Shown here in pieces: positions 1 through 11,525 of a stretch of DNA of 64,000 bases. Within the stretch, counting starts at the first letter, position 1, and the number at the start of each line of letters is the position of its first letter. The translations under genes were made by a program, and so were the position numbers. A model generated the notes under the pieces. It did no database searches, was not told the DNA's origin, and was given only the letters and a program-made list of their open reading frames with translations. The DNA comes from Janthinobacterium lividum (lineage in GTDB: Bacteria; Pseudomonadota; Gammaproteobacteria; Burkholderiales; Burkholderiaceae_D), in the NCBI RefSeq assembly GCF_011601275.1, contig NZ_JAAOLY010000020.1, positions 36,026-100,025 on the forward strand, given 5' to 3'.

Positions 1-2170
<2,170 letters not shown>

Positions 2171-2181
2171 TGTTCTCCGTT

Positions 2182-2604
2182 TTACCATGGATCGTAGGTG
2201 CCCAGGCTCCAGATATGGCCTTCCGGGTCGCGGCAGGTAAAGCCCCGTCCGCCGTAATCTTCATCCTTGATGTCGAGCACGATCTCGGCGCCTGCTTCGC
2301 GCGCGCTGCGGTAGACGGCGTCGGCATCGCTGACGACCAGGTAGCAGCTTTGCGTGTTGGCGCCGCCGATGTCGCCAGGCAGTTTCATCAGGCGGCCATA
2401 GTCGCTGTCGAGGGCCGGTGCCACCATGACCATGCCATTGCCAAAGCTCAGTTGCGCATGGGCGACGCCACCGTTACCGTCAGGCACAATCAATTGTTTT
2501 TCAAAACCGAGCGCCTTGCATAGCCATTCGATAGCGGCGGGCGCGTCGCGGTAGCGCAGGCAGGGAATGGTCGTCGCTGCTGTCGCTTTTGCTGTCGTGG
2601 TCAT
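2182..2604 (-). CDS. VOC-superfamily (glyoxalase/PhnB-like) protein
   Basis: A protein of 140 aa with the two beta-alpha-beta-beta-beta halves of the vicinal-oxygen-chelate fold. It opens with IPCLRYRDAPAAIEWLCKAL, typical of PhnB-like and glyoxalase-like VOC proteins, and ends with the DPEGHIWSLGTYDPW signature seen in that subgroup. Such proteins bind a divalent metal and act as dioxygenases, isomerases or resistance proteins, so the substrate cannot be read from sequence. AGGAG lies 7 nt before the ATG. It is the first gene of a probable two-gene operon with the M19 dipeptidase. Confidence 0.85.
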   Translation of the reverse strand: MTTTAKATAATTIPCLRYRDAPAAIEWLCKALGFEKQLIVPDGNGGVAHAQLSFGNGMVMVAPALDSDYGRLMKLPGDIGGANTQSCYLVVSDADAVYRSAREAGAEIVLDIKDEDYGGRGFTCRDPEGHIWSLGTYDPW

Positions 2605-2764
2605 CAGAAAACTCCTATGGCTGTGGGGGAGTAGCTTCGATCATGGATACTGCGTGGCGTTCCGTATTAAGACCATCCATTGGGATGGGTTTGATGCCCG
2701 TCAGTGCTGCTCCCGTCCATAGTGCCATAGAACAATCCTTGCACTCTTGCCACGATGCAAATTT

Positions 2765-3034
2765 TTATTGCGGCGACTGCTGCGAGCCCGGCGATTTTTC
2801 GTCTGCGCCGGCATCGTCGCTGTTGCTTGCCCATTTCAGCAGCATGACGAGGGCAAACAGCATGATGGCCAGCGGCAAGATAGTGATGACGAACGCCAGG
2901 CCCAGGCAGCATGCCAGCAGCATGGGCCAGGGCATAGCGCGCAAGGCAGCCATGCCCTGGCGCGTGTAAGCGCACAGCTCGTTCCAGAAAGCGCTGAAGG
3001 AAGTGCTGCCCGGTGCCGAATTGATGTCTTTCAT
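2765..3034 (-). CDS. Small membrane protein, unknown function
   Basis: An 89-aa protein starting MKDINSAPGS. AGGAGA lies just upstream of ATG 3034 and favours this start over a longer in-frame extension. Residues ~35-68 are strongly hydrophobic (MPWPMLLACCLGLAFVITIL and onward), long enough for one membrane hairpin or two short helices. The tail is polar and acidic (SDDAGADEKSPGSQQ). No family was recognised. It lies alone between the VOC gene and the beta-barrel gene. Confidence 0.6.
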   Translation of the reverse strand: MKDINSAPGSTSFSAFWNELCAYTRQGMAALRAMPWPMLLACCLGLAFVITILPLAIMLFALVMLLKWASNSDDAGADEKSPGSQQSPQ

Positions 3035-3176
3035 GCCGTTCTCCTGTCGTGTGGTTGCCGCTGCCGTATGCATGCTGGCGATGAAGCCACTATAGGCAAA
3101 ACGGTGCTGCCAGGTATCGCGTATGCGACGAATGGCAGGAATGACGGACCGAACGGCCATAGACAGGGACAAGCGG

Positions 3177-3659
3177 TTAGTCGAACACCTTGAGTTTCAG
3201 CTGGAAACTGAGGGCGCCATACAGGCGGTCCTTGTAGGACGGCACGATGGCGATGTTCACGCCCACGCGCTGGTATTCATAGCTGATGGTGGGGACCAGG
3301 GCCGGGAACCAGCCGCCATCGCGCATCTTCGGATAGCCGCTGAAGCCGCCAACGACGGCGCCGATGCGCAGCGGGCCCACCTTGATCGGCTGGTAGTACA
3401 CGCCCAGGTAGTTCGAATAGGCGCGGTCGCTATTGTAGAAGCGGCCAGCCGTGACCGAGGCGACCGTGGAAAAGCGGTATTCGGCGCCCAGGCCCGGATT
3501 GCTGTCGTTCAGGTCCTTGTCGCGCTGAAAGTGATACGAATAAAAGCCCGCGTTGAGCCAGGTTTCGCTGAGGGGCTGGTTGTCGATCATGTTAAACACA
3601 TCGGCGTGCGCGCCGCAGGCATATGCCAGCATCAGTGCGCCTAGGGACAATCGTTTCAT
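3177..3659 (-). CDS. PagP-like outer-membrane beta-barrel protein, function unassigned
   Basis: A protein of 160 aa with a signal peptide (MKRLSLGALMLAYACGAHA) followed by alternating polar/aromatic beta-strand segments. It ends with an aromatic-Phe-type strand (LSFQLKLKVF), as outer-membrane barrels do. Strand layout and the segment GPLRIGAVVGGFSGYP recall the PagP/lipid A palmitoyltransferase fold, but I could not place the PagP catalytic His-Asp-Ser set with confidence. AAGGA precedes ATG 3659; a longer in-frame extension upstream would engulf that ribosome binding site. It is monocistronic. The barrel is likely; the enzyme activity is a guess. Confidence 0.65.
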   Translation of the reverse strand: MKRLSLGALMLAYACGAHADVFNMIDNQPLSETWLNAGFYSYHFQRDKDLNDSNPGLGAEYRFSTVASVTAGRFYNSDRAYSNYLGVYYQPIKVGPLRIGAVVGGFSGYPKMRDGGWFPALVPTISYEYQRVGVNIAIVPSYKDRLYGALSFQLKLKVFD

Positions 3660-3960
3660 GCGTGCTTCATCCTTATGATTTCGTACTCTGTGGGCCGGCC
3701 TGGTCTGGCGCTGCCGCGATCGTATCACCAAGTTGGCTGCGCTTCTAAGCAATATTGAAAGTGCAGAACAGACGGCTGTTTGCCCGTCAGTTCAAAGCGT
3801 CATCCGGATGGTTAGCGCGTTCCCCGGGCGGCGATAGAGGAATGATTTCAATTATGCAATTATGTTTTCATTATTGTTACAAAAGTTGTTGATTTGCGAC
3901 ATATCAAAGTCGGTGGATATGATATTCTGGCGTCAAGTTAATTTTCTTTTTGGAAATAAA
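3660..3960. promoter_or_regulatory. 301-bp divergent intergenic region between the barrel gene and the PEP-CTERM gene
   Basis: No gene was seen here. The right half is AT-rich and unlike the GC-rich surroundings. It contains a possible sigma70 promoter for the PEP-CTERM gene: TTGCGA at 3894-3899 and TATGAT at 3918-3923, 18 bp apart. The perfect inverted repeat CATATC-N10-GATATG at 3900-3921 overlaps that promoter and is operator-like. Confidence 0.45.
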
Positions 3961-4905
3961 ATGTCAATCATGCCTAAATCATCATTCGTTCTCGTTCTGT
4001 CGGCCGTGTTCGCCGCCGGCGCCGCGCAAGCCGGTGTTGTCGATTTGGGCATCGGTGGCGCCAATTTGTATTCCTTGAGCAACTTCAGCGCGTCCGGCAG
4101 CGATGTCGAAGGCGGCGTGCTGGTGGCCGGTAATTTGACGGCATCGAACTATTCGGTCAATGACAAGAACAAGGACGCCTACGTCACGCACGGCAATACG
4201 GGCTATGCGCTGGTCGTTGGCGGCAACCTGAACTACAGCTCCGGTTCGATCAAGAACGGCAATTATTTTGTGGGCGGCAGCACGACGACGAGCAGCGTGG
4301 GCCTGAACACGGCGAACAAGACGACGGCGTCGCCCGTATCGTTTGCCTCCACCTCGGCCCAGCTGAAAAATACGTCGATCTCGTTGGCGAAAGTGGCGGC
4401 CACGGGCAGCAATTCCGTGGCTTACGGCGGCATGACCCTGAAGGGTGGCACTGGCAATGTGCAAGTGTTCGACCTGACATCCGCAGCCCTGGGCGGGGTG
4501 AACAACTTCAAGTTCAGCAACCTGCACACGAACGACACCCTGATCCTCAATATCAGCGGCACGAATGTGAACCTGTCCGGCGGCTATGGCGATTTCAGCA
4601 AATACAATGTGCTGTACAACTTCTATGAAGCGAAGACGATCACCTTGAACGGCGTGGGCCTGTACGGCAGCGTCCTGGCGCCGCTGGCGACCCTGGCCGG
4701 CGGCAATGGCCAGATCAATGGCAGCGTGGTGGTGGGTAACTGGGCCTCGAACATCCAGGTCAACGCCAACCATTATTTCAACGCCACCAACGTGGCCGGT
4801 TATGTGTCGGCCGTGCCGGAACCGGAAACCTATGCGATGCTGCTGGCCGGCCTGGGCCTGGTTGGCTTCATGGCGCGCCGCCGCAAGAGCAAGACGGCAG
4901 CGTAA
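3961..4905 (+). CDS. Choice-of-anchor A family PEP-CTERM protein
   Basis: An exported 314-aa protein. It has a signal peptide (KSSFVLVLSAVFAAGAAQA), a Gly/Ser/Asn-rich body resembling the choice-of-anchor A domain, and a C-terminal PEP-CTERM tripartite signal: VPEPETYAM, a hydrophobic helix, then the basic tail RRRKSKTAA. PEP-CTERM proteins are processed by an exosortase (EpsH/XrtA) linked to exopolysaccharide production; neither is in this window. GGAAA lies 5-8 nt before ATG 3961. A second ATG at 3970 is possible. A strong terminator follows immediately. Its likely role is at the cell surface or in the biofilm matrix. Confidence 0.88.
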   Translation: MSIMPKSSFVLVLSAVFAAGAAQAGVVDLGIGGANLYSLSNFSASGSDVEGGVLVAGNLTASNYSVNDKNKDAYVTHGNTGYALVVGGNLNYSSGSIKNGNYFVGGSTTTSSVGLNTANKTTASPVSFASTSAQLKNTSISLAKVAATGSNSVAYGGMTLKGGTGNVQVFDLTSAALGGVNNFKFSNLHTNDTLILNISGTNVNLSGGYGDFSKYNVLYNFYEAKTITLNGVGLYGSVLAPLATLAGGNGQINGSVVVGNWASNIQVNANHYFNATNVAGYVSAVPEPETYAMLLAGLGLVGFMARRRKSKTAA

Positions 4906-4921
4906 CGTTTGCGCTGTTCAG

Positions 4922-4949
4922 GAAACCGCCTTTCAAGGCGGTTTTTTTT
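4922..4949 (+). terminator. Rho-independent terminator of the PEP-CTERM gene
   Basis: Stem AACCGCC / GGCGGTT (4924-4930 and 4937-4943) with a 6-nt loop, followed by a run of T on the plus strand. It overlaps the 3' end of the convergent TetR gene (stop at 4933-4935). No T-run follows on the minus strand. Confidence 0.9.
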
Positions 4950-5616
4950 CGCCTGCCGGCGGCATGGACACGGCCGCCAGCACCATGTGCGCGATCAGGA
5001 TTTCCGCGTCCTCGTAATCCTTGCGCGTGAGCTGCTTGCGTTCCAGCACCAGCGCCATCTGCGCCGAAAAATCCGCATACGATTGCGTCATGGCCCAGAT
5101 GGCGAACATCAGGTGCGTGGCGTTGACGGGTGCGATCCTGCCGGCCGCGATCCACGCTTCGAAGACGGCGATATCCTTGCGCAGCAGGGGCACGACTCTT
5201 TCCCGTATCTGCGCGCCGTACAGGGGCGCGCCATTGATCACTTCCAGCGCATACACGCGCGAAGCCCATGGCTGTTCGCGCGAAAAGCGCAGCTTGGCGC
5301 CGATATACGCGCGCAGCACGTCGCGCGGCTCGTCGTGTGCATTGGCCAGCATGTCCATGCGCGCCAGCCAGTCGTCGAGCACATCGTCGAGCACGCGCTG
5401 GTACAGCAGCTGCTTGGACGGGAAGTAATACATCAGGTTTTGCTTCGACAGGCCAGCCCGTTCGGCGATGGTGGCGATCGACGCGCCTTCATAGCCGCTT
5501 TCCGCGAACGCGCGCACGGCTTGCTCGAGGATGTCCGCTTCCAGGCGATCGCGGTTTTGCAGGCGCCGGCCGCCGGCGTTTTTCACGGAAAGGGCAGGGG
5601 ATTTGTCGCTGGCCAT
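4933..5616 (-). CDS. TetR-family regulator, RutR-like
   Basis: A 227-aa regulator with an N-terminal TetR helix-turn-helix (about residues 25-75, with the SKQNLMYYFPSKQLLY recognition region). Its ligand domain resembles E. coli RutR/YcdC, including PWASRVYALEVINGAPL and HLMFAIWAMTQSYADF. RutR senses uracil/thymine and controls pyrimidine use. This gene follows the MocR gene by 10 bp on the same strand and sits beside a full reductive pyrimidine pathway, supporting a pyrimidine-responsive role. RutR-like sites at 7206-7221 and 12866-12881 are candidate targets. No strong ribosome binding site was seen, so it may be translationally coupled. Confidence 0.85.
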   Translation of the reverse strand: MASDKSPALSVKNAGGRRLQNRDRLEADILEQAVRAFAESGYEGASIATIAERAGLSKQNLMYYFPSKQLLYQRVLDDVLDDWLARMDMLANAHDEPRDVLRAYIGAKLRFSREQPWASRVYALEVINGAPLYGAQIRERVVPLLRKDIAVFEAWIAAGRIAPVNATHLMFAIWAMTQSYADFSAQMALVLERKQLTRKDYEDAEILIAHMVLAAVSMPPAGEKKPP

Positions 5617-5626
5617 GGCGGGTTCT

Positions 5627-7084
5627 TTAGCGTGGGCGGATCGATTGCAGGAATGCCTGCAGCACGGGGGTATCGGTGTAGGCCACGTTGAAGCGGAACC
5701 ACACCGTCTCGGGCGAGCGCAGCATGAAAAATTCGTTCGGCGACAGCAGGATGCCCGCCTTCAAGGCCATGTCGGCGATGACCTTTCCATTCCATTCCGG
5801 CGTCTGCACGTCGGGCCAGCCGGCGCTGACGAACATGCCGCCACGCGGACGCGCCACGGGCGCCATGCCCGTCTGAGCCAGGCAGTCGATGCTGCGCTCG
5901 CGGGCCGCATCGAGCTGCGCCACCAGCCGTTCCACCATGCGCTTGTAGGGCCGCGCGGAGATGGCGTGGTAGACGGCGCGCTCGTTGATTTCCGACGTCG
6001 TCAGTCCCGCCAGCATTTTTACGCGCACCAGCTCCGCCACCAGCGACGGCGAGGCGCAGATCGACCCCACGCGCAGCACGGGCGACAGGGTCTTGGAAAA
6101 ACTGCCCACGCGGATCACGCGGCGCAAGCCGTCCATGGCCGCCAGCGATGCGTCGCCGCGCACCGCCAGTTCGCGGTAGATATCGTCTTCCACCAGCCAG
6201 AAATCGAATTGCTCGGCCAGTGCCAGCAGGCGGTGCGTTTGCGCCTGGCTCAGAGATGTGCCGAGCGGATTTTGCAGCACAGTGTTGACGAACATAAGTT
6301 TGGGCAGCGTGCGCGCAGCCTCGCTGGCCAGTGCATCGAGATCGAGACCCGCCTCGCCGCGCGCAATGCCCACGGGGATGCAGCCATGGTGGCGTATCAG
6401 CGACTGCAGATTGCTGTAGCCGGGATCTTCCACCAGCACCGTGTCGCCCGGCTTGGTCAGGCTGCGCAGGATCAGATCGAAGGCATGCGTGGCGCCATGC
6501 GTCAGCAAGACCTGGTCCGGCTCCACCTGGAACAGCTCTTCCGACAAGGTGGCGGCCAGGTGCTGGCGCAGCGAGGGAAAACCGAGCGGGTGGCCATAGC
6601 CGCGCAATCGGCTGGCGGGTATGCGCATGGCCTGGCGCACGGCGTCGAGCACGGTCGCTTCGCCATACATTTCGGGCGGCAGCCAGCCCGCGCCCACGGG
6701 CAGAGCGTCGGACACGCCCGAATACAGGTCCGGCGTGAGGGCATCGATGGCGGTGGGACTCGCATGCACTGCCGCTTGCGGAGAGGCGGCGATATCGTGG
6801 CGCGCGACAAAATAGCCGGAACCGCGGCGCGACGACAGCAGGCCGAGGTTGACGAGGCGGTCATACGATTCGACGACGGTAAACGTCGACACGCCATTGC
6901 AGCGGGCGAACTGGCGCACGGACGGCATGCGCGTGCCGATGCGCAGGGCGCGGCTGCCCACCATGACGCTGATGGCGATGACGATCTGCTCGACCAGGCC
7001 GCCCTTTTTCTGGCGGTCGATGTCCAGCACGGGCCAGCCACTGGCGTTACCTTCGCCCTCGTCCTGCTTCACGTTGTGCGTCAC
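5627..7084 (-). CDS. MocR-type regulator (GntR winged helix fused to aminotransferase fold)
   Basis: A 485-aa protein: a GntR wHTH domain at ~20-90 (MPSVRQFARCNGVSTFTVVE, then LLSSRRGSGYFV) followed by a class I aminotransferase domain. The PLP lysine is at about residue 331 in VGSFSKTLSP. MocR proteins are PLP-sensing regulators of neighbouring amino-acid or aminotransferase genes, and here the divergent neighbour is an omega-amino acid aminotransferase. I chose GTG 7084 because AAGGAG lies 6 nt upstream; a TTG 27 nt earlier keeps the frame but lacks a site. It is likely co-transcribed with the RutR-like gene. Effector and activator/repressor mode are inferred only. Confidence 0.87.
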   Translation of the reverse strand: MTHNVKQDEGEGNASGWPVLDIDRQKKGGLVEQIVIAISVMVGSRALRIGTRMPSVRQFARCNGVSTFTVVESYDRLVNLGLLSSRRGSGYFVARHDIAASPQAAVHASPTAIDALTPDLYSGVSDALPVGAGWLPPEMYGEATVLDAVRQAMRIPASRLRGYGHPLGFPSLRQHLAATLSEELFQVEPDQVLLTHGATHAFDLILRSLTKPGDTVLVEDPGYSNLQSLIRHHGCIPVGIARGEAGLDLDALASEAARTLPKLMFVNTVLQNPLGTSLSQAQTHRLLALAEQFDFWLVEDDIYRELAVRGDASLAAMDGLRRVIRVGSFSKTLSPVLRVGSICASPSLVAELVRVKMLAGLTTSEINERAVYHAISARPYKRMVERLVAQLDAARERSIDCLAQTGMAPVARPRGGMFVSAGWPDVQTPEWNGKVIADMALKAGILLSPNEFFMLRSPETVWFRFNVAYTDTPVLQAFLQSIRPR

Positions 7085-7205
7085 CGGTGGCTCCTTTGCT
7101 GCCTTGCACAAAACTGTAGTGGTTTTTCGACCTGTACGGTTGGGATACTTTGCTGTTTGTGTATCTGTGCCATTGGGGATGGCCTGTCTATTATTACATC
7201 AGCTT

Positions 7206-7221
7206 TTTGCCAACTGGTAAA
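7206..7221. promoter_or_regulatory. Candidate RutR-type operator upstream of the beta-alanine aminotransferase gene
   Basis: TTTGCCA-AC-TGGTAAA is a near-perfect palindrome carrying the CCA-NN-TGG core. It matches 11 of 14 defined positions of the E. coli RutR consensus TTGACCA-NN-TGGTCAA. It lies in the 199-bp divergent region between the MocR-RutR-like operon and the catabolic operon, 62 bp before the aminotransferase ATG. Confidence 0.5.
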
Positions 7222-7283
7222 TTATTTTACGCTTCGTCAAAAACGATCCTGGCCCCGCGCCAGCCCATCCCAAGGAGAAGGTC

Positions 7284-8600
7284 ATGAACGAAACAAGGCC
7301 GGAATCGATGTCGGCATTCTGGATGCCGTTTACAAACAACCGTGATTTCAAGGCCAACCCGCGCTTGCTCGTATCCGCCGAAGGCATGTACTACAAGGAC
7401 GTCGATGGCAACGCCATTCTCGACGGCACGGCCGGTCTGTGGTGCGTGCCGTGCGGCCATGCGCAGCCGAAAATCGTCGGCGCCATCCGCGAGATGGTGG
7501 GCCAGCTGGACTTCGCGCCCACCTTCCAGATGGGCCATCCGGCCGCCTTCGATCTGGCGGAAAAACTGATGGATTACACGGGGCATAAATTTGGCCACGT
7601 GTTCTATACGAACTCCGGTTCCGAAGCCGTCGACACGGCGTTGAAGATCGCGCTGGCCTATCACCGGGCGCGCGGCGAGGGCGCGCGCACGCGATTGATC
7701 GGCCGCGAACGCGGTTACCACGGCGTGGGCTTCGGCGGCATTTCCGTGGGCGGCATCGGCGGCAACCGCAAGACTTTCGGCCCCTTGCTGCCGGGCGTGG
7801 ACCACCTGCCGCACACGCATAACCTGGACAAGAACGCCTATACGGTGGGCGAGCCCGAATACGGCACCCACCTGGCCGATGAACTGGAACGCATCGTCGC
7901 CCTGCACGACGCCTCGACGATTGCCGCCGTCATCGTCGAACCGGTGGCCGGTTCCACGGGCGTGCTGATCCCGCCGAAAGGCTACCTGAAACGCTTGCGC
8001 GAGCTGTGCACCAAGCACGGCATCCTCCTGATTTTCGATGAAGTGATTACGGGCTTCGGCCGTATGACGACACCGTTCGCGGCTGATTATTTCGACGTTG
8101 AACCGGACCTGATGACGACGGCCAAGGGCCTGACCAACGGCATGGTGCCGATGGGCGCCGTGTTCAGCAAAAAGTATATCCACGACGCCTTCATGGAGGC
8201 GCCGGCCGGCATCGAACTGTTCCACGGCTACACGTATTCCGGCCACCCGCTCGCTTGCGCCGCCTCGCTGGCGACCCTGCAAGTGTTCGAGGAACAGGAC
8301 ATCCTCGGTCACGCCAAAGCGATGCAGGCGTATTGGAGCGACGCCGTGCATTCGCTGAAAGGCATGCCGCACGTAATCGACCTGCGCAGCATCGGCCTGA
8401 TCGCCGGCATCGAACTCGATCCCATCGCCGGCAAACCCGGCACGCGCGCCTTCAACGCCTTCAAGCAAGCCTTCGCCGACGGCGTGCTGATACGCACGAC
8501 GGGCGACATCATCGCCCTGTCGCCGCCGCTGGTGCTGGAAAAACAGCATGTCGACGAGCTGTTTGGCAAGCTGGCCAAGGTACTCAAAAATCTCGACTAA
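7284..8600 (+). CDS. Beta-alanine/omega-amino acid:pyruvate aminotransferase
   Basis: A 438-aa class III aminotransferase. Asp252 in [12 protein letters not shown] contacts the PLP pyridine nitrogen, and Lys281 in TTAKGLTNG forms the Schiff base. The N-terminal [16 protein letters not shown] and [13 protein letters not shown] segments are typical of beta-alanine:pyruvate transaminases. The expected reaction converts beta-alanine (or 3-aminoisobutyrate) plus pyruvate to malonate (or methylmalonate) semialdehyde plus L-alanine. AAGGAG sits upstream of the ATG. It is first in the operon and is followed 8 bp later by the semialdehyde dehydrogenase that would use its product, with the remaining pyrimidine pathway downstream. 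Confidence 0.9.
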   Translation: MNETRPESMSAFWMPFTNNRDFKANPRLLVSAEGMYYKDVDGNAILDGTAGLWCVPCGHAQPKIVGAIREMVGQLDFAPTFQMGHPAAFDLAEKLMDYTGHKFGHVFYTNSGSEAVDTALKIALAYHRARGEGARTRLIGRERGYHGVGFGGISVGGIGGNRKTFGPLLPGVDHLPHTHNLDKNAYTVGEPEYGTHLADELERIVALHDASTIAAVIVEPVAGSTGVLIPPKGYLKRLRELCTKHGILLIFDEVITGFGRMTTPFAADYFDVEPDLMTTAKGLTNGMVPMGAVFSKKYIHDAFMEAPAGIELFHGYTYSGHPLACAASLATLQVFEEQDILGHAKAMQAYWSDAVHSLKGMPHVIDLRSIGLIAGIELDPIAGKPGTRAFNAFKQAFADGVLIRTTGDIIALSPPLVLEKQHVDELFGKLAKVLKNLD

Positions 8601-8608
8601 GGAACACC

Positions 8609-10111
8609 ATGAACGATCTCGACACCATTACCCACTACATCAACGGCGCCAAAGTCGACACCCAAAGTGGCCGTTATGGCGACGTCTACAACCCCGCCCT
8701 GGGTGAGCCTGTGGCCCGGGTGGCGCTGGGCACCGTGGAAGACGTCGACGCTGCCGTGCAGGCGGCGGCCGCCGCCTTTCCCTCGTGGTCGGCCACGCCG
8801 CCGCTGACGCGTGCGCGTGTCCTGTTCCGCTACCTGCAGCTGTGCCAGCAGCACACGGACGAATTTGCCGCCATGCTCACGCGCGAGCATGGCAAGACCT
8901 TTGCCGATGCGCAGGGCGAAGTGGCGCGCGGCATCGAAATGGTGGAATTTGCCGTCGGTATTCCGCAACTGCTGAAGGGCGAATTCACGGACCAGATTTC
9001 GCGCGGCATCGACGCCTGGTCCATGCGCCAGGCGCTCGGTGTGGTAGCCGGCATCACGCCATTCAATTTCCCCGTGATGGTGCCGATGTGGATGTTCCCC
9101 GTCGCCATCGCCTGCGGCAATACCTTTGTATTAAAACCGTCCGAGCGCGATCCGTCCGCGTCCCTGCTGCACGCGAAACTGCTGAAAGAAGCGGGCTTGC
9201 CCGACGGCGTCTTCAACGTGGTGCAGGGAGATAAAGTGACGGTCGACGCCCTGCTCGACCATCCTGTCGTGCAGGCGATCAGCTTTGTCGGTTCCACGCC
9301 GATTGCCGAATATATCTATGCGCGCGGCAGCGCCAGCGGCAAGCGCGTGCAAGCGCTGGGCGGCGCGAAAAATCATATGGTGGTGATGCCCGACGCGGAT
9401 ATGGACATGACGGTCGACGCGCTGATCGGCGCGGCCTACGGTTCGGCTGGCGAACGCTGCATGGCCATCTCCGTCGTGGTGGCAGTGGGCGATGCGGGCG
9501 ACAAATTGATCGACGCACTGGCAACGCGCACGGCCGCACTGAAAGTGCGCGACGGCATGGAAGATGGTGCGGAAATGGGACCGGTCGTGTCCTTGGCCGC
9601 CAAGCAGCGCATCGAAAAACTCATCGCCTCAGGTGTGGAGCAGGGTGCGACTCTGGTCGTCGATGGCCGCAACCATGTGGTGCCGGGCCGCGAGAACGGC
9701 TTCTTTGTCGGCGGTACTTTGTTCGACCACGTCACGCGCGACATGAACATTTACAAGGAAGAAATTTTCGGCCCCGTGCTGTGCGTGCTGCGCTGTCCCG
9801 ACGTGGTGCACGCTGTGGAACTGATCAACGCCAACGAGTATGGCAACGGCGTGGCCATCTACACGCGCGATGGCGGCGTGGCGCGCGAATTCGTGCGCCA
9901 GATCCAGGTCGGCATGGTGGGCGTCAATATCCCATTGCCCGTGCCGATGGCCTTCAACAGTTTCGGCGGCTGGAAGCGCAGCATGTTCGGCGACCACCAC
10001 GCGTATGGGCCCGAAGGCGTGCGTTTCTACACGCGCCACAAGGCCGTGATGCAGCGCTGGCCGAACACGGCAAGCGCTGGTGTGGAATTTGCTTTTCCCC
10101 AGATGAAGTAA
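8609..10111 (+). CDS. mmsA: CoA-acylating (methyl)malonate-semialdehyde dehydrogenase
   Basis: A 500-aa aldehyde dehydrogenase of the MmsA/IolA type. It carries the catalytic Cys284 in [11 protein letters not shown], the NAD-binding [17 protein letters not shown] segment and the MmsA-typical N-terminal [12 protein letters not shown]. It converts malonate semialdehyde to acetyl-CoA, or methylmalonate semialdehyde to propionyl-CoA, with NAD and CoA. In this operon it completes carbon recovery from beta-alanine or 3-aminoisobutyrate. ATG 8609 follows GGAA; the frame is open upstream but that part has no start signal. Next comes a 46-bp gap before preT. Confidence 0.92.
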   Translation: MNDLDTITHYINGAKVDTQSGRYGDVYNPALGEPVARVALGTVEDVDAAVQAAAAAFPSWSATPPLTRARVLFRYLQLCQQHTDEFAAMLTREHGKTFADAQGEVARGIEMVEFAVGIPQLLKGEFTDQISRGIDAWSMRQALGVVAGITPFNFPVMVPMWMFPVAIACGNTFVLKPSERDPSASLLHAKLLKEAGLPDGVFNVVQGDKVTVDALLDHPVVQAISFVGSTPIAEYIYARGSASGKRVQALGGAKNHMVVMPDADMDMTVDALIGAAYGSAGERCMAISVVVAVGDAGDKLIDALATRTAALKVRDGMEDGAEMGPVVSLAAKQRIEKLIASGVEQGATLVVDGRNHVVPGRENGFFVGGTLFDHVTRDMNIYKEEIFGPVLCVLRCPDVVHAVELINANEYGNGVAIYTRDGGVAREFVRQIQVGMVGVNIPLPVPMAFNSFGGWKRSMFGDHHAYGPEGVRFYTRHKAVMQRWPNTASAGVEFAFPQMK

Positions 10112-10157
10112 GGGTTTCAAATCACAAGCCGGCCGCACATAACAAGAGGAATACGCG

Positions 10158-11525
10158 ATGATCGAGTCTTTGAACTATTTGCCCCATCCCGCCCTGCCCA
10201 ACGAGGAACTGGCGGGCCACTTCACGGACCTGGCGCCTCCTTTGAGCGCGCGCCAGGCCGCCATCGAAAGCGCCCGATGCCTGTATTGCTACGACGCGCC
10301 GTGCAGCCGTATCTGCCCGTCCGAAATCGACGTGGCCAGCTTCATCCGCAACATCCACGACAAGAACATCAACGGCGCCGCCGCCGGCATCCTGAAACAG
10401 AACATCCTGGGCGGCAGCTGCGCCAGAGTCTGCCCGACGGAAATCCTGTGCGAAGACGTCTGCGTGCGCAACCACGACGCGGAAGGCCAGCCCGTCAAGA
10501 TTGGCCTGCTGCAGCGCTACGCCGTCGACCACATGCATTTTGCACAGCACCCGTTCCAGCGGGCGGCGGCCACGGGCAAGACGGTTGCCATCGTCGGCGC
10601 AGGGCCGGCCGGTTTGTCGTGCGCGCACCGCCTGGCCATGCTGGGCCACGACGTGGTGATCTTCGAGAAGGAAGGCAAGGCGGGCGGCCTGAATGAATAC
10701 GGTATCGCCAAGTACAAGCTGACGGACGACTTTGCGCAAAAGGAAATCGACTTTCTGCTGGACATCGGCGGCATCGAGATCCGATGTCGACACGCGCTGG
10801 GCGAGAACCTGCAGCTGCGCGATTTGCACATGCAGTACGACGCCGTGTTCCTGGGCCTGGGCCTGGGCGCCAGCCGCAGGCTGGGCCTGACGGGCGAGGA
10901 TGCGCCAGGCTTGCTGGCCGCCGTGGACTATATCAGCGCGCTGCGCCAGGCGGCCGACCTGGCCGCGCTGCCCGTGCCGAAGCGGGCGATTGTGATTGGC
11001 GCCGGCAATACGGCCATCGACATGGCTGTGCAGATACAGCGCTTGGGCGCCGAGGAAGTCACCCTCGTCTACCGGCGCGGTTTCGACGCCATGACGGCCA
11101 CCCACCATGAACAGGAGATCGCCAAAGCGAATCAGGTGCGCATGCTGACGTGGGCCCAGCCGCAGCAGGTACTGCTCGACGCTGGCGGCAAAGTGGCGGG
11201 CATGCGCTTCGAAAAAACCGCCATGCAGGGCACCCGCCTGGCGGGGACGGGTGAAACGTTCGATGTGGCGGCCGACGCCATCTTCAAGGCCATCGGCCAG
11301 AGCCTCGACACGGAAGTGCTGCATGATCCGATGGCGTCGCTGCTGAAACGCGAAGGCGACAAGATCGCCGTCGATAGGGGCTTTCGCACCGTGCTGCCGG
11401 GGATTTACGCGGGCGGCGATTGCGTGGCGCCGGGACAGGACTTGACGGTGCAAGCCGTCCAGCATGGCAAGCTGGCCGCACTGGCCATCCATTCCGATTT
11501 GTTCAATAAAGTGGAGGCTGCATAA
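10158..11525 (+). CDS. preT: NAD-dependent dihydropyrimidine dehydrogenase subunit PreT
   Basis: A 455-aa flavoprotein-FeS subunit. Eight N-terminal cysteines for two 4Fe-4S clusters lie at about 41, 44, 49, 53 and 88, 92, 98, 102. They are followed by an FAD-binding GAGPAG at 147-152 and a second Rossmann motif GAGNTAID for NAD(P). PreT passes electrons from NADH to PreA for reduction of uracil/thymine to dihydropyrimidines. The layout matches the N-terminal half of eukaryotic DPD. GAGGAA lies upstream of ATG 10158. The stop overlaps the preA start by 1 bp (TAATG), so translation is coupled. Confidence 0.93.
   Translation: MIESLNYLPHPALPNEELAGHFTDLAPPLSARQAAIESARCLYCYDAPCSRICPSEIDVASFIRNIHDKNINGAAAGILKQNILGGSCARVCPTEILCEDVCVRNHDAEGQPVKIGLLQRYAVDHMHFAQHPFQRAAATGKTVAIVGAGPAGLSCAHRLAMLGHDVVIFEKEGKAGGLNEYGIAKYKLTDDFAQKEIDFLLDIGGIEIRCRHALGENLQLRDLHMQYDAVFLGLGLGASRRLGLTGEDAPGLLAAVDYISALRQAADLAALPVPKRAIVIGAGNTAIDMAVQIQRLGAEEVTLVYRRGFDAMTATHHEQEIAKANQVRMLTWAQPQQVLLDAGGKVAGMRFEKTAMQGTRLAGTGETFDVAADAIFKAIGQSLDTEVLHDPMASLLKREGDKIAVDRGFRTVLPGIYAGGDCVAPGQDLTVQAVQHGKLAALAIHSDLFNKVEAA

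Noticed and set aside
5531..7345. 604-aa open frame on the plus strand
   Set aside because: It is the antisense shadow of the TetR and MocR genes; composition is Arg/Gln/His-rich and no domain is visible.
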